Numbered from the stretch's first letter, positions 1-6,971 are shown. The stretch is DNA of 14,571 nt from Alphaproteobacteria bacterium (GCA_030037055.1 JASHRZ010000152.1:1-14571); one strand, 5' to 3'. Translations and numbers: made by a program. The notes: generated by a model not told the origin, from the letters alone.

Positions 1-1
1 G

Positions 2-655
2 GAGGGCACGCTCTGGGACAAGCCCGACCTCGTCGACCGCAACCGCGACCTTTCGCTCGAAGGCCGGGGCCCGGCCAAGGGCACGCATCGCGACCTCGCG
101 CCGCCGGGTCGTTTCTGGGAATACAACGACGTCCGCGTCAACCGCTTCAGCCTCGCCTTGCTGCGCCGCTTCGGCCGCGCCCTGCCGGAGATCTTCCGCG
201 AGCGCATCATGCAGCCGATCGACGCCTCCGCCGACTGGGAGTGGCATGGCTATCGCAACTCCTTTGTCGAGATCGGCGGCACGCGCGTGCAGTCCGTCTC
301 CGGCGGCGGCCATTGGGGCGGCGGCGTCTTCATCCATGCCGAGGACCAGGCGCGTATCGGCCTGCTGATGGCGCGGCGCGGCCGCTGGGGCAGGAGAAGG
401 CTGCTCTCCGAAGACTGGATCCGGATTTCGACCGAGCCTTGCGCGATCAAGCCCGAGTACGGCTTTCTCTGGTGGCTCAACACCGCCCGCAGCGGCTTTC
501 CCAGCGCCTCGCCCGAAAGCTTCTTCGCCATCGGCGCCGGTGGCAACATCAGCTGGATCGATCCCGCCGCCGACATCGTCGCGGTGCTGCGCTGGATCGA
601 CCCGGCGGCGGTGGACGGCTTCATCGCGCGCGTGATGGCAGCGCTGCGCTCGTAG
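2..655 (+). CDS. Serine hydrolase, class C beta-lactamase/esterase type (5' end outside window)
   Basis: This is the C-terminal 217 residues of a serine hydrolase of the beta-lactamase class C / family VIII esterase group (COG1680); the reading frame is open from the first bases of the window. The segment FWEYNDVRVN near residue 44 sits where the family carries its YxN-type catalytic tyrosine motif. GGGHWGGG near residue 101 corresponds to the third (KTG/HxG-type) motif, followed by the usual WWLN and IDPAADIVAVLRWIDP strands. The SxxK nucleophile motif must lie upstream of the window. Members hydrolyse small esters or amides; the substrate cannot be read from sequence. The end is a clean TAG at 653-655, followed directly by a decayed higB fragment in the same frame. 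Identification is firm at family level only. Confidence 0.85.
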   Translation, partial: EGTLWDKPDLVDRNRDLSLEGRGPAKGTHRDLAPPGRFWEYNDVRVNRFSLALLRRFGRALPEIFRERIMQPIDASADWEWHGYRNSFVEIGGTRVQSVSGGGHWGGGVFIHAEDQARIGLLMARRGRWGRRRLLSEDWIRISTEPCAIKPEYGFLWWLNTARSGFPSASPESFFAIGAGGNISWIDPAADIVAVLRWIDPAAVDGFIARVMAALRS

Positions 656-709
656 GCAGGGCGGCTTCCGACCATCGCTGAGGACACCCGCTCGCCTCCC
701 AACGTTCCG

Positions 710-892
710 GGAGCTGAGCACAACCTCCGCGCCGCGTCCTGGAAAAACTTGTTCAACGTGAAGGGAAACGAGTACAGAGTTGTCGCCGCCATAGACTATG
801 GTCGACAGGCCGTGTTCATCGAATTCGCGGCCACACATGCGGAATACGACGGGATCGATGCGGAAACGCTAGATCGATATCAAGCGGGATGA
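710..892 (+). pseudogene. higB: HigB-type toxin remnant, N-terminus missing
   Basis: An open stretch without a usable start codon encodes the C-terminal half of a HigB mRNA-interferase toxin (RelE-superfamily, HigB_toxin type). The diagnostic core is FNVKGNEYRVVAAIDY followed by VFIEFAATHAEYDGIDAETL, which matches the family's FNIxGNxYRLV ... THAEYDxIDA pattern. Intact HigB proteins have about 95-110 residues; the first 45-50 are absent here, because the upstream serine hydrolase ends only about 95 bases before the recognisable part. The frame stops with TGA at 890-892, overlapping the first ATG of the downstream antitoxin remnant (889), which is the normal higB-higA coupling. GC content is about 50%, well below the neighbouring genes. 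I infer a non-functional toxin relic. Confidence 0.75.
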
Positions 893-1270
893 TGAGATTG
901 AAGAACGACGCGATCGCGCCCATTCGGGATGACGCGTCGCACCAAGCCGCGCTCGCCGAGATCGAGCGGCTTTGGGGCTCAGCGGAGCAAACGCCCGAGC
1001 GTAACCGGCTCGATGTGTTGATGACCCTTGTCGATGCTTATGAACCTCTGCGCTGGCCGGACGAGGACATCGACCCTGTGGACGCCATCAAGCCGCGCAG
1101 AGAGAATTCAGGCAGGACCAGAAAGGATTTCGAAGCGATCGTCGGCTCGTCGGGACACGCATCCGAGATATTGATCGTCGCCGGCGCTTGACTTTGGCGA
1201 CGATCTGAAAGCTCGTGCAGCACTGGAATATGCCGGCCGATCTCTCGTGCAGCCATACGTCCTGTCGCGC
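889..1270 (+). pseudogene. higA: HigA-type antitoxin, frameshifted and interrupted
   Basis: The first frame (889-1191) begins with two ATGs in a row and encodes a HigA/COG5499-type antitoxin: QAALAEIERLWGS, TPERNRLDVLMTLVDAYE, DPVDAIKPRRENSGRTRKDFEAIVGSSGHASEIL. The protein then leaves the family pattern. Adding one base near 1173 restores the helix-turn-helix continuation NRRRRLTLATI in the next frame; that is followed by an in-frame TGA (1206-1208), then KLVQHWNMPADL. A second lost base near 1244 gives LVQPY, the normal HigA C-terminus. Two frameshifts plus a stop codon, beside a toxin lacking its N-terminus, show a dead module. An alternative is a truncated 100-residue protein still translated from 889, which would lack half of its DNA-binding domain. 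Confidence 0.78.
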
Positions 1271-1369
1271 GCGAAGCGGCACCGCCGAGATCCGCGGCCG
1301 ACGCTTCGAGGGCAGCGATGAATGGGACGGGGCGTTCGCATCGCTGATCGCATGTCGACGGCAGCGGCG

Positions 1370-1909
1370 TCACATCCGCGCGAGCAGCCGCACCAGCATC
1401 TCGCCCGCCACCGAGAGAGCGCCGCTGTTGTCGAGGCGGTGGAGCGCGGCGTCCTCGGGCAAATCGACCTCGCGGGCTAGCCGCTCGGCGATCGCCGCTG
1501 CGTCCTCGCGGCCGCGCGCCGCAAGGCGCTGCGCCAGGATCTCCGGCGGCGCGGTGACCAGCACGCCGACGACGCCGGGATAGCGCAGCCTTGCATCGGC
1601 CCATGCGGCGCGCGCAATGTTGGCGACGACGGTGAAGCCGCGGGCGAGCCAGAGATCAAGCTCGCCGCCAATGCCGTAGGCGAAGCCATGGCCTTGCCAG
1701 GCGAGCGCGAAGAGGCCGGCCGCCTGGCGCGCGGCGAACTCCGCCGGGCTCAGCGCCACATGGTTCTCGCCGCCCGCCTCGGCCGGACGGGTGACGTAGC
1801 GATGGGCGAAGATCAGCCGCGCGGGATCGCTGCGCGCGCGGGCATAGGCGATGAGTGCGTCCTTTCCGGCACCCGACGGACCCATGATGCAGACGAGCCG
1901 CCCGGTCAT
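1370..1909 (-). CDS. phnN: Ribose 1,5-bisphosphate phosphokinase PhnN
   Basis: The product (179 residues) is a P-loop kinase matching PhnN, which converts ribose 1,5-bisphosphate and ATP to PRPP in the C-P lyase route of phosphonate use, in the cytoplasm. The Walker A loop GPSGAGKD lies at residues 10-17. FAHRYVTRPAEAGGENHVALS follows, as in guanylate-kinase-like PhnN proteins, and the C-terminal half has LVTAPPEILAQRLAARGRE, the nucleoside-kinase lid region. Length is normal for the family (about 180-190). Its own start has only a weak Shine-Dalgarno, but the ATG overlaps the stop of a small upstream ORF (ATGA), suggesting translational coupling. No other phn gene is visible here, so it is an orphan within this window; PRPP salvage without phosphonate degradation is possible. 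Confidence 0.88.
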   Translation of the reverse strand: MTGRLVCIMGPSGAGKDALIAYARARSDPARLIFAHRYVTRPAEAGGENHVALSPAEFAARQAAGLFALAWQGHGFAYGIGGELDLWLARGFTVVANIARAAWADARLRYPGVVGVLVTAPPEILAQRLAARGREDAAAIAERLAREVDLPEDAALHRLDNSGALSVAGEMLVRLLARM

Positions 1910-1974
1910 TCAGGATTCCGCGCGCGGTCGGCCAGGCCGCTTCGGCTCAGCGGATGGAAGATACGGAGCCTCAT
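1906..1974 (-). CDS. Possible 22-residue leader ORF coupled to phnN
   Basis: A 22-codon ORF (MRLRIFHPLSRSGLADRARN plus two residues) starts at ATG 1974-1972. It has a strong Shine-Dalgarno, GGAGGA, about 4 bases upstream on the minus strand, and its TGA (1908-1906) overlaps the phnN ATG (1909-1907) in an ATGA arrangement. The phnN start has no comparable ribosome-binding site, so translation of the short ORF could load ribosomes onto phnN. I recognise no protein family. It could also be chance in GC-rich DNA. Confidence 0.35.
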   Translation of the reverse strand: MRLRIFHPLSRSGLADRARNPE

Positions 1975-2064
1975 GCTTCCTCCGACGGACGCAGCATAGC
2001 CAGGCCGGGCGGGCGCGCCCAGCCGGGGAATGCGGGCCCGGGAATGGGGGGCCGCTGGGCGACG

Positions 2065-2094
2065 TGGACAGGACGGGACCGATAGGCCCATAAT
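2065..2094 (+). promoter_or_regulatory. Sigma-70-like promoter for the lyase operon
   Basis: TGGACA at 2065-2070 (-35, one mismatch to TTGACA) and CATAAT at 2089-2094 (-10, one mismatch to TATAAT) are separated by 18 bases. Transcription would start near 2101, leaving a leader of about 33 bases that contains GGGAGG (2118-2123) ten bases before the ATG at 2134. It is the best promoter match I see in the window. Confidence 0.55.
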
Positions 2095-2133
2095 CGCGCG
2101 CCAAAGTGCGAAGCCCAGGGAGGCAGGCGAAGA

Positions 2134-3036
2134 ATGGATTGGACCGAGCGGCGCAAGCGGTTTCGCGACCTGCTGGCCGGCGAGCGCTGTGTCCATCCCG
2201 GTTCCGTCTTCGACCCCATCTCCGCGCGCATCGCCGAGGAGCTGGGCTTCGAGCTCGGCATGTTCGCCGGCTCCGTCGCTTCCTTCGCGGTGCTCGGCGC
2301 GCCCGACCTCATCCTCCTGACGCTGACGGAATTCGCCGAGCAGGCCTATCGCATCTGCCGCGCCGGTACTCTCCCGCTGCTGGTCGACGCCGATCACGGC
2401 TACGGCAATGCGCTCAACGTCATGCGCACCGTGGCGGAGCTGGAGACGGCGGGCGTCGCCGCGCTGTCCATTGAGGACACGGCCCTGCCGGCGAGTTTCG
2501 GCGCCGCGGGCGAGATGCGGCTGATCTCAATCGAGGAAGGCGTCGGCAAGATGCGCGCCGCGCTCGCCGCGCGCCAGGACGCAAGCCTCGTCATTCTCGG
2601 CCGCACCCAGGCGATCTCTGTCACCGGCCTCGACGACACGCTGGCCCGCGCCAAAGCTTACGAAGCGGCCGGGGTCGATGGGCTGTTCCTCGTTGGGCTC
2701 AAGAAGCGCGCTGAGCTCGACGCCATCGCCGCGGCGGTGACACTCCCGATCGTCATCGGCGGCGGGGGCGCCGAACTCGAGGATCCGGCGTATCTCGGCG
2801 CGCGCGGCGTGCGCGTGGCGCTGCAGGGCCATCAGCCCTTCCTGGCGGCGGTCAAGGCGGTTCACGATACGCTGAAGGCGTTGCGCGAGGGGGTGAAGCC
2901 GGGGGCGCTGCCCGGCATCGCCTCGGCCGATCTGATGAAGGCCGTCACCCGCGATGCGCACTACAAGCGCTGGGCGGACGCGTTCCTGTCGCGCGGCCAG
3001 GTAGAACGCGGAGAGAGGCGATGGGGCGGAGAATAG
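2134..3036 (+). CDS. Oxaloacetate decarboxylase-like, PEP mutase/isocitrate lyase superfamily
   Basis: The 300-residue product belongs to the PEP mutase/isocitrate lyase superfamily (COG2513). It closely follows the pattern of the Pseudomonas oxaloacetate decarboxylase PA4872: SVFDPISARIAEELGFE, GGS-like GSVASF, DADHGYGNALNVMRTV (residues 85-100, metal-binding Asp and His) and SIEDT near residue 113. These enzymes use Mg2+ to decarboxylate oxaloacetate to pyruvate, or cleave related 2-keto or 2-hydroxy acids. H233 in LQGH aligns with a catalytic histidine of PA4872, but the tyrosine expected near residue 211 is replaced by a GGGG run, so the substrate may differ. The start at 2134 has GGGAGG ten bases upstream. 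The 3' end overlaps the next gene by 16 bases, which implies one operon with the dehydrogenase and amidohydrolase. Confidence 0.85.
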   Translation: MDWTERRKRFRDLLAGERCVHPGSVFDPISARIAEELGFELGMFAGSVASFAVLGAPDLILLTLTEFAEQAYRICRAGTLPLLVDADHGYGNALNVMRTVAELETAGVAALSIEDTALPASFGAAGEMRLISIEEGVGKMRAALAARQDASLVILGRTQAISVTGLDDTLARAKAYEAAGVDGLFLVGLKKRAELDAIAAAVTLPIVIGGGGAELEDPAYLGARGVRVALQGHQPFLAAVKAVHDTLKALREGVKPGALPGIASADLMKAVTRDAHYKRWADAFLSRGQVERGERRWGGE

Positions 3037-4082
3037 CGATTGTCGGCACTGGCGCGGTCGGCGGCTATGCCGGCGCGCATATGGCGCAGGCGGGCGAGGA
3101 CGTCACCTTCATCGATCCCTGGCCGGAGCATGTCGAGCAGATGCGCCGGCACGGCCTCTCCATCACCCATGCGAAGGACGTGCCTCAATTCACCGTCCCG
3201 GTGCGGGCGCTCCACGTCACCGACGTGCAGCATCTCGCGAAGGAGGCGCCGATCGACATCGCCTTCGTCTGCATGAAATCCTACGACACCGGCTGGGCGA
3301 CGATGCTGATCCGCCAGTATCTCGCGCCGTCGGGCTGTGTCGTCTCGCTGCAGAACTGCATGAACGAGGAAGCGGTGGCGGCGGTCGTCGGCTGGGGCCG
3401 AACCTTGGGCTGCATTGCCAGCCGCATCACCGTGGAGCTGCGCGCGCCCGGCCATGTCCATCGCGGCGCGGGCAAGGGCGGGGCGCGGCACACCGTGTTC
3501 CGCGCCGGCGAAGTCCATGGCCGCATCACCCCGCGCGCCGAGGAGGTCCGCCGTCTCGTCGCCTTCGCCGACAGCGCCAAGGTGACGGAGAATCTCTGGG
3601 GCGAGCGCTGGTCGAAGCTGGTCGCCAACGTCATGGGCAACGGCATTGCCGCCTGCACCGGCCTTGCCAGCAATGCGTGCATCCAGGACGACGCGCTGCG
3701 GCGCTTCATGCTGCGGCTGGGCAGCGAGGCGATCCGCATCGGCGAGGCGCTGGGCTATCGGCTGGAGGAGGTGTTGCATCTGCCGCCTGAGACGATCGCG
3801 CGCGCCGGCGAGGGCGACGACGCGGCCTGGCACGACGCCTCCGAGCACATGCTCGCCGGCACCAGACATCTCTCGGCCGAGCAGCGCCCGTCGATGGGCC
3901 AGGACATGGTCAAGGGCCGCCGCACGGAGATCGACTTTCTCAACGGCTTCGTCGTCGCCCGCGGCGAGGAGATCGGCATCGGCGCCCGCGCCAATGCCGC
4001 GCTCACCGACATCGTGCATCGGGTCGAGCGCGGCGAGATCGGGCCGGATCCGCGCCACATCACTGAATTGCGTCTCAACTGA
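3021..4082 (+). CDS. Ketopantoate reductase-family (ApbA/PanE-like) NAD(P)-dependent dehydrogenase
   Basis: This 353-residue protein has an N-terminal Rossmann fold with GTGAVGG at residues 9-15 and a C-terminal ApbA_C-type helical domain. IAFVCMKSYDT and SLQNCMNEE match the ketopantoate-reductase pattern. RWSKLVANVMGN carries Lys199 and Asn203, which align with the catalytic Lys/Asn pair of PanE. The family reduces 2-keto acids such as ketopantoate to the 2-hydroxy acid with NADPH. At 353 residues it is longer than true PanE (about 300), and its position between a lyase and an amidohydrolase argues for a catabolic 2-keto/2-hydroxy acid step rather than pantothenate synthesis. The start ATG at 3021 lies inside the preceding gene, behind GGAGAGAGG; the 40-base gap to the amidohydrolase holds a hairpin. 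Confidence 0.85.
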   Translation: MGRRIAIVGTGAVGGYAGAHMAQAGEDVTFIDPWPEHVEQMRRHGLSITHAKDVPQFTVPVRALHVTDVQHLAKEAPIDIAFVCMKSYDTGWATMLIRQYLAPSGCVVSLQNCMNEEAVAAVVGWGRTLGCIASRITVELRAPGHVHRGAGKGGARHTVFRAGEVHGRITPRAEEVRRLVAFADSAKVTENLWGERWSKLVANVMGNGIAACTGLASNACIQDDALRRFMLRLGSEAIRIGEALGYRLEEVLHLPPETIARAGEGDDAAWHDASEHMLAGTRHLSAEQRPSMGQDMVKGRRTEIDFLNGFVVARGEEIGIGARANAALTDIVHRVERGEIGPDPRHITELRLN

Positions 4083-4093
4083 TCATCGGACAG

Positions 4094-4111
4094 GCGCCGC
4101 CGAGGCGGCGC
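4094..4111 (+). promoter_or_regulatory. GC hairpin abutting the amidohydrolase ribosome-binding site
   Basis: GCGCCGC and GCGGCGC form a perfect 7-bp stem around the tetraloop CGAG. The stem ends directly before the Shine-Dalgarno GAGGAG (4112-4117), which lies 5 bases ahead of the ATG at 4123. There is no T-run, so it is not a classical terminator. It could pause ribosomes, protect a processed mRNA end or set relative expression within the operon. The role is inference. Confidence 0.4.
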
Positions 4112-4122
4112 GAGGAGCAAGC

Positions 4123-5265
4123 ATGCACTATCGGAGGATCTCGGCGGACTGCCATATCGACCTGCCCTGGATGCCGCCCGACCTCTTCGTTTCCGAGGCG
4201 CCGCAGGCCCTCAAGGAGCGCATGCCCTATGTCGTCGACGGGCCGGACGGACCGCGCTGGACCGCGCGGAACGGCGCCAATTTCGGCCTGGTCAACGGCG
4301 TCGGTCCTTCCGGCCAGAAATTCGTTCCCGGCAGCCATGCGCGCGTCGACGTCATGGCCGAGACGGGGCTTTACGAGGATGGCAGGAAAGGCATCCGCCG
4401 CGTCTCCGACCCGCATCTGCGCATCAAGGACATGGACCGCGACGGCATCGACGCCGAGGTGATCTACGGCATCCTCGGCGCCGCTGGCCGCCTTGGCGAC
4501 CGCGAGGCGGCCAACGAGATGCTGCGCATCTACAACAACTGGCTCAAGGAATTCTGCCGGCATTATCCCGAACGCCAGATCGGCCTCGCCTGCCTCCCCT
4601 ATGGCGACATCGATGCCGCGGTCGAGGAGGTGCATCGCGTCGCCAAGCTGGGCCTGCGCGGCCTCGAGCTTTCCTGCTCCTGGGACATGGAGCCGATGTG
4701 GCATCCGGTCTGGGAGCCGTTGTGGCAGGCGGTCAACGAGGTGCGGCTGCCGCTGCATTTCCACACTTTCCCGGCGATGCCGCTCAAGGTGTTCGAGGAC
4801 CGGACGGGCAAGACGCGGCGCGCCGCCTTCTTCGCCGTCGTCTCCGGCTTCCAGATGAATCTCGTCAACATTCTGGCGGCATTGATGGGCGCCGCCGTGC
4901 TCGAGCGCTATCCCCATCTGCGAATCGGCTTCGGCGAGAGCGGCATCGGCTGGATCCCCTACGTGCTCGACCGCATGGATTTCGAATGGGAGGACCGCTT
5001 CCAGGATCTGGGCCTCAAGATCAAGCCCAGCGACTACTGGCGCCGGCAATGCAAGGCGACGTTCCAGTTCGACCGCATCGGCACCAGGCTCATCGACGAG
5101 ATGGGCGTGGAATCGCTGATGTGGGGCTGCGACTATCCGCATGGCGACGGCGTCTGGCCGGAATCGACGCGCTACATCGAGGAGCAGTTCGGCCATCTGC
5201 CGGCCGAGATCACGCACAAGATCACCTGCGAGAATGCCGGCAAGTTCTACGGGCTGATCAACTGA
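4123..5265 (+). CDS. Metal-dependent amidohydrolase family protein (COG2159)
   Basis: The 380-residue protein is an Amidohydrolase_2 (ACMSD-like TIM barrel) enzyme. Visible metal and active-site positions are CHID (His11, Asp13), LHFHTF (His212/His214), GFGESGIGW (Glu272) and WGCDYPHGD (Asp337), in the family's normal order. Relatives include ACMS decarboxylase, gamma-resorcylate and related decarboxylases, and 4-oxalomesaconate hydratases; many COG2159 members are uncharacterised, and this one cannot be assigned to a reaction from sequence alone. I chose ATG 4123 because it follows GAGGAG (4112-4117) and begins at the conserved N-terminus; the same frame is open further upstream only as a shadow of the dehydrogenase gene. 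It is the last gene of the three-gene operon and converges on a solute-binding protein. Confidence 0.88.
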   Translation: MHYRRISADCHIDLPWMPPDLFVSEAPQALKERMPYVVDGPDGPRWTARNGANFGLVNGVGPSGQKFVPGSHARVDVMAETGLYEDGRKGIRRVSDPHLRIKDMDRDGIDAEVIYGILGAAGRLGDREAANEMLRIYNNWLKEFCRHYPERQIGLACLPYGDIDAAVEEVHRVAKLGLRGLELSCSWDMEPMWHPVWEPLWQAVNEVRLPLHFHTFPAMPLKVFEDRTGKTRRAAFFAVVSGFQMNLVNILAALMGAAVLERYPHLRIGFGESGIGWIPYVLDRMDFEWEDRFQDLGLKIKPSDYWRRQCKATFQFDRIGTRLIDEMGVESLMWGCDYPHGDGVWPESTRYIEEQFGHLPAEITHKITCENAGKFYGLIN

Positions 5266-5271
5266 GGCGGG

Positions 5272-5297
5272 CGCGCGGGAGCGGTCATTTCCGCGCG
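5272..5297. terminator. Possible bidirectional terminator hairpin between convergent genes
   Basis: CGCGCGG (5272-5278) and CCGCGCG (5291-5297) can form a 7-bp stem with a 12-base loop, straddling the 19-base gap between the convergent genes and the last codons of the minus-strand gene. There is no T-tract on either side. GC-rich sequence makes such stems common by chance. Confidence 0.25.
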
Positions 5298-6529
5298 GCC
5301 GCGAAGGGATAGACGAGCGTGCCGACCTCGTACTCCGGCGGCCAGAGCACGACCTCTCTGTTGCCCCCGCGGAATTGGTCGACCGAATTGTCGGTGAGGC
5401 CCTGGAACTGCGTCCACAGCACGCGCTCGGTGTCCCATTCGCCGTCGGGCCCGAATTTGAACGTGCCGGCCACCGTGGTGAAGCTGTGGCTGTGCATGTA
5501 GTCGGCAATCTTGTCGGGATCGAGGCTGCCGCTGCCCGCCACCGCATCACCCAGCACCTGGGCGGCGGCGTAGGAGAACACCGGGAAGGTATAGCCCAGG
5601 GGATCGGTGGCAAGGCCCGGCGCGCGCGCCTGGTATCGCTGCAGCAGCGCCTCTACCCCGGGAAAATCGAGCTTGGGCGAGGGCAGCCAGATCTCGTTGG
5701 TGACGATGCCGTTGAGCAGCGGTCCCAGCTGCATCTTGATCGTGGCCGAGGCGAGCCCGACCATCGGCCCGCCGAACATCTTGGGCGCAAGGCCGATCTC
5801 GTTGGCGGCGCGGATCATGCCGACGGTGTCGGGCGGGTAGGCCGCGACATAGACGACGTCCGGGCCGGCCGCCTGGATCGCGCGCACGATCGGCGCGAAA
5901 TCCACCGTGCTCGGCGGGTAGGTGCGATCATAGACGATGCTAAAGCCGTTCGCCTTGGCGTTCTCGCGCGCGCCGTCGGCGGCATTCTTGGCGAACTCGG
6001 CATCGGCGGCAGCGATCGCCACGCTCGCGGGCCGCGGGCTCTGCGCCGCGGCCAAGGCGAAGAAGCCGCGGGAATAGGCGATCTTCGGCGTCGGCCCGGC
6101 CGAGATCATCGAGAAATAGCGGGGGTAATGGAAGCTGCTGTTCACCGCCAGCGCGGTCACCGACACGTCGACCATGTTGTGCTGCATGATCACGGTGAGC
6201 GCCGGCGCGACCATGTTGGTGGCGTAGGGGCCGATGACGAGATCGACCTTGTCGACATCGATTAGCTTGGCATAGATCGCCGGGACGTTGGCCGGGTTGC
6301 TCTGATCGTCGTAATAGACGAATTCCACCGCCCGGCCGAGCAGCCCGCCCTGGGCATTGATGTCCTCGCGCCAGATCTCGAAGCCGGCGAGCACCTGCTT
6401 GCCGTTGCCGGCGAGACCGCCGGTGAGCGCCATGCTAAAGCCGATGCGGATCGGATCAGCCGCCTGCGCCGTCACCCCGGCAACAGCGAGCCACAGTGCC
6501 GTCATTGCGATGCCAGCCATTACCTTCAT
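5285..6529 (-). CDS. Branched-chain amino acid-type ABC transporter substrate-binding protein
   Basis: This 414-residue periplasmic binding protein is of the LivK/Peripla_BP_6 type. A signal peptide (about residues 1-23, charged start then ALWLAVAGVTAQA, cleavage before ADP) is followed by IRIGFSMALTGGLAGNGKQVLAGFEIW, the standard first lobe with GLLGRAVEFVYYDDQSNPANV. DLVIGPYATNMVAPALTV and VVYVAAYPPDTVGMIRAANEIG follow as in the family. It delivers a ligand to a membrane permease, but no permease or ATPase gene is adjacent. Such orphans in proteobacteria often bind aromatic acids, amides or urea rather than branched-chain amino acids. A strong Shine-Dalgarno (GGAGGAGG) lies before ATG 6529. 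It converges on the amidohydrolase with a 19-base gap; a link to that operon is plausible but unproven. Confidence 0.9.
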   Translation of the reverse strand: MKVMAGIAMTALWLAVAGVTAQAADPIRIGFSMALTGGLAGNGKQVLAGFEIWREDINAQGGLLGRAVEFVYYDDQSNPANVPAIYAKLIDVDKVDLVIGPYATNMVAPALTVIMQHNMVDVSVTALAVNSSFHYPRYFSMISAGPTPKIAYSRGFFALAAAQSPRPASVAIAAADAEFAKNAADGARENAKANGFSIVYDRTYPPSTVDFAPIVRAIQAAGPDVVYVAAYPPDTVGMIRAANEIGLAPKMFGGPMVGLASATIKMQLGPLLNGIVTNEIWLPSPKLDFPGVEALLQRYQARAPGLATDPLGYTFPVFSYAAAQVLGDAVAGSGSLDPDKIADYMHSHSFTTVAGTFKFGPDGEWDTERVLWTQFQGLTDNSVDQFRGGNREVVLWPPEYEVGTLVYPFAAARK

Positions 6530-6971
6530 CGTGCATCCTCCTCCCGATCGTGTTCTTTCGGCCGAGATGCGTTATCGAAAGCGTCGCCCGGTTCGCCGCG
6601 TTAGGCAAGCGCGCAGCATTCCCGCTCCGCCACGCGGCTTGTGCAAAAGGTTCACGACGGAGGCATCGAGAGTACGGAGGAACAAGGAATGGCGCGCGTT
6701 GCGCACCAATTTTTTTCTTTCTCCGTGTCCTGCGTCCCTCCGTGGTGAACCTCGTGGGCGATAACCCCGCCCCGACCGAGGCTGACGTGGGTTTTGTGCC
6801 AGCCCGGCGCCGTTCCATCCATGACTCTCCTCCCGCCCCTCCTCCGGGCCAGCGGCGCATTCGCGCTGTTTATGGCGGCCGGCCCTGCTAATATCCATCG
6901 ATCCCTCATCGCCGTGCCCGATCGCCGAGGCGCGGCGGCGATCCCTAACAGGCGCCAGAGGAGCGCTGAAC
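6530..6971. other. Intergenic region between divergent genes
   Basis: These 442 bases separate the minus-strand binding protein from the plus-strand small secreted protein, so both promoters should lie here; I see no convincing -35/-10 pair. The main content is the imperfect palindrome at 6648-6752. The plus-strand gene has AGAGGAG (6957-6963) eight bases before its ATG. A 57-codon minus-strand frame starting at 6822 runs mostly through the palindrome and is not called as a gene. Confidence 0.5.
6648..6752. repeat. Imperfect palindromic intergenic repeat (CACGGAGG type)
   Basis: Two 32-base arms (6648-6679 and 6721-6752) are inverted copies matching at 24 of 32 positions. Both outer ends read AGGTTCAC and both inner ends read ACGGAG. 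The centre (6690-6709) contains a GC-rich dyad, TGGCGCGCG/TGCGCACCA. The motif TTCACCACGGAGG followed by an ACACGGAG block is a known, widely scattered intergenic repeat in diverse bacteria, probably REP- or MITE-like; no transposase is present. Confidence 0.65.

Noticed and set aside
889..1191. A functional antitoxin gene
   Set aside because: The 100-residue frame loses the HigA pattern inside the DNA-binding domain, and the rest of that domain is found in other frames.
2961..4058. 365-codon minus-strand ORF opposite the dehydrogenase gene
   Set aside because: It is an antisense frame to a well-supported gene; the protein is Arg/His/Asp/Ala-rich, with no known motif, as expected from GC-rich shadow frames.
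3646..4122. N-terminal extension of the amidohydrolase frame
   Set aside because: The extension is a shadow of the dehydrogenase gene; the true start at 4123 has a ribosome-binding site and family conservation.
4075..5613. 512-codon minus-strand ORF spanning the amidohydrolase and the end of the binding protein
   Set aside because: It crosses two recognised genes, has low-complexity composition at its start and shows no family pattern.
5375..6265. 296-codon plus-strand ORF inside the binding-protein gene
   Set aside because: It is antisense to a clear signal-peptide-bearing LivK-type protein; the sequence is rich in Arg, His, Gly and Asp with no motif.
6652..6822. 57-codon minus-strand ORF with GGAGGAGAG ahead of its ATG
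   Set aside because: The Shine-Dalgarno is good, but more than half of the ORF is the palindromic repeat and the protein matches nothing I recognise.
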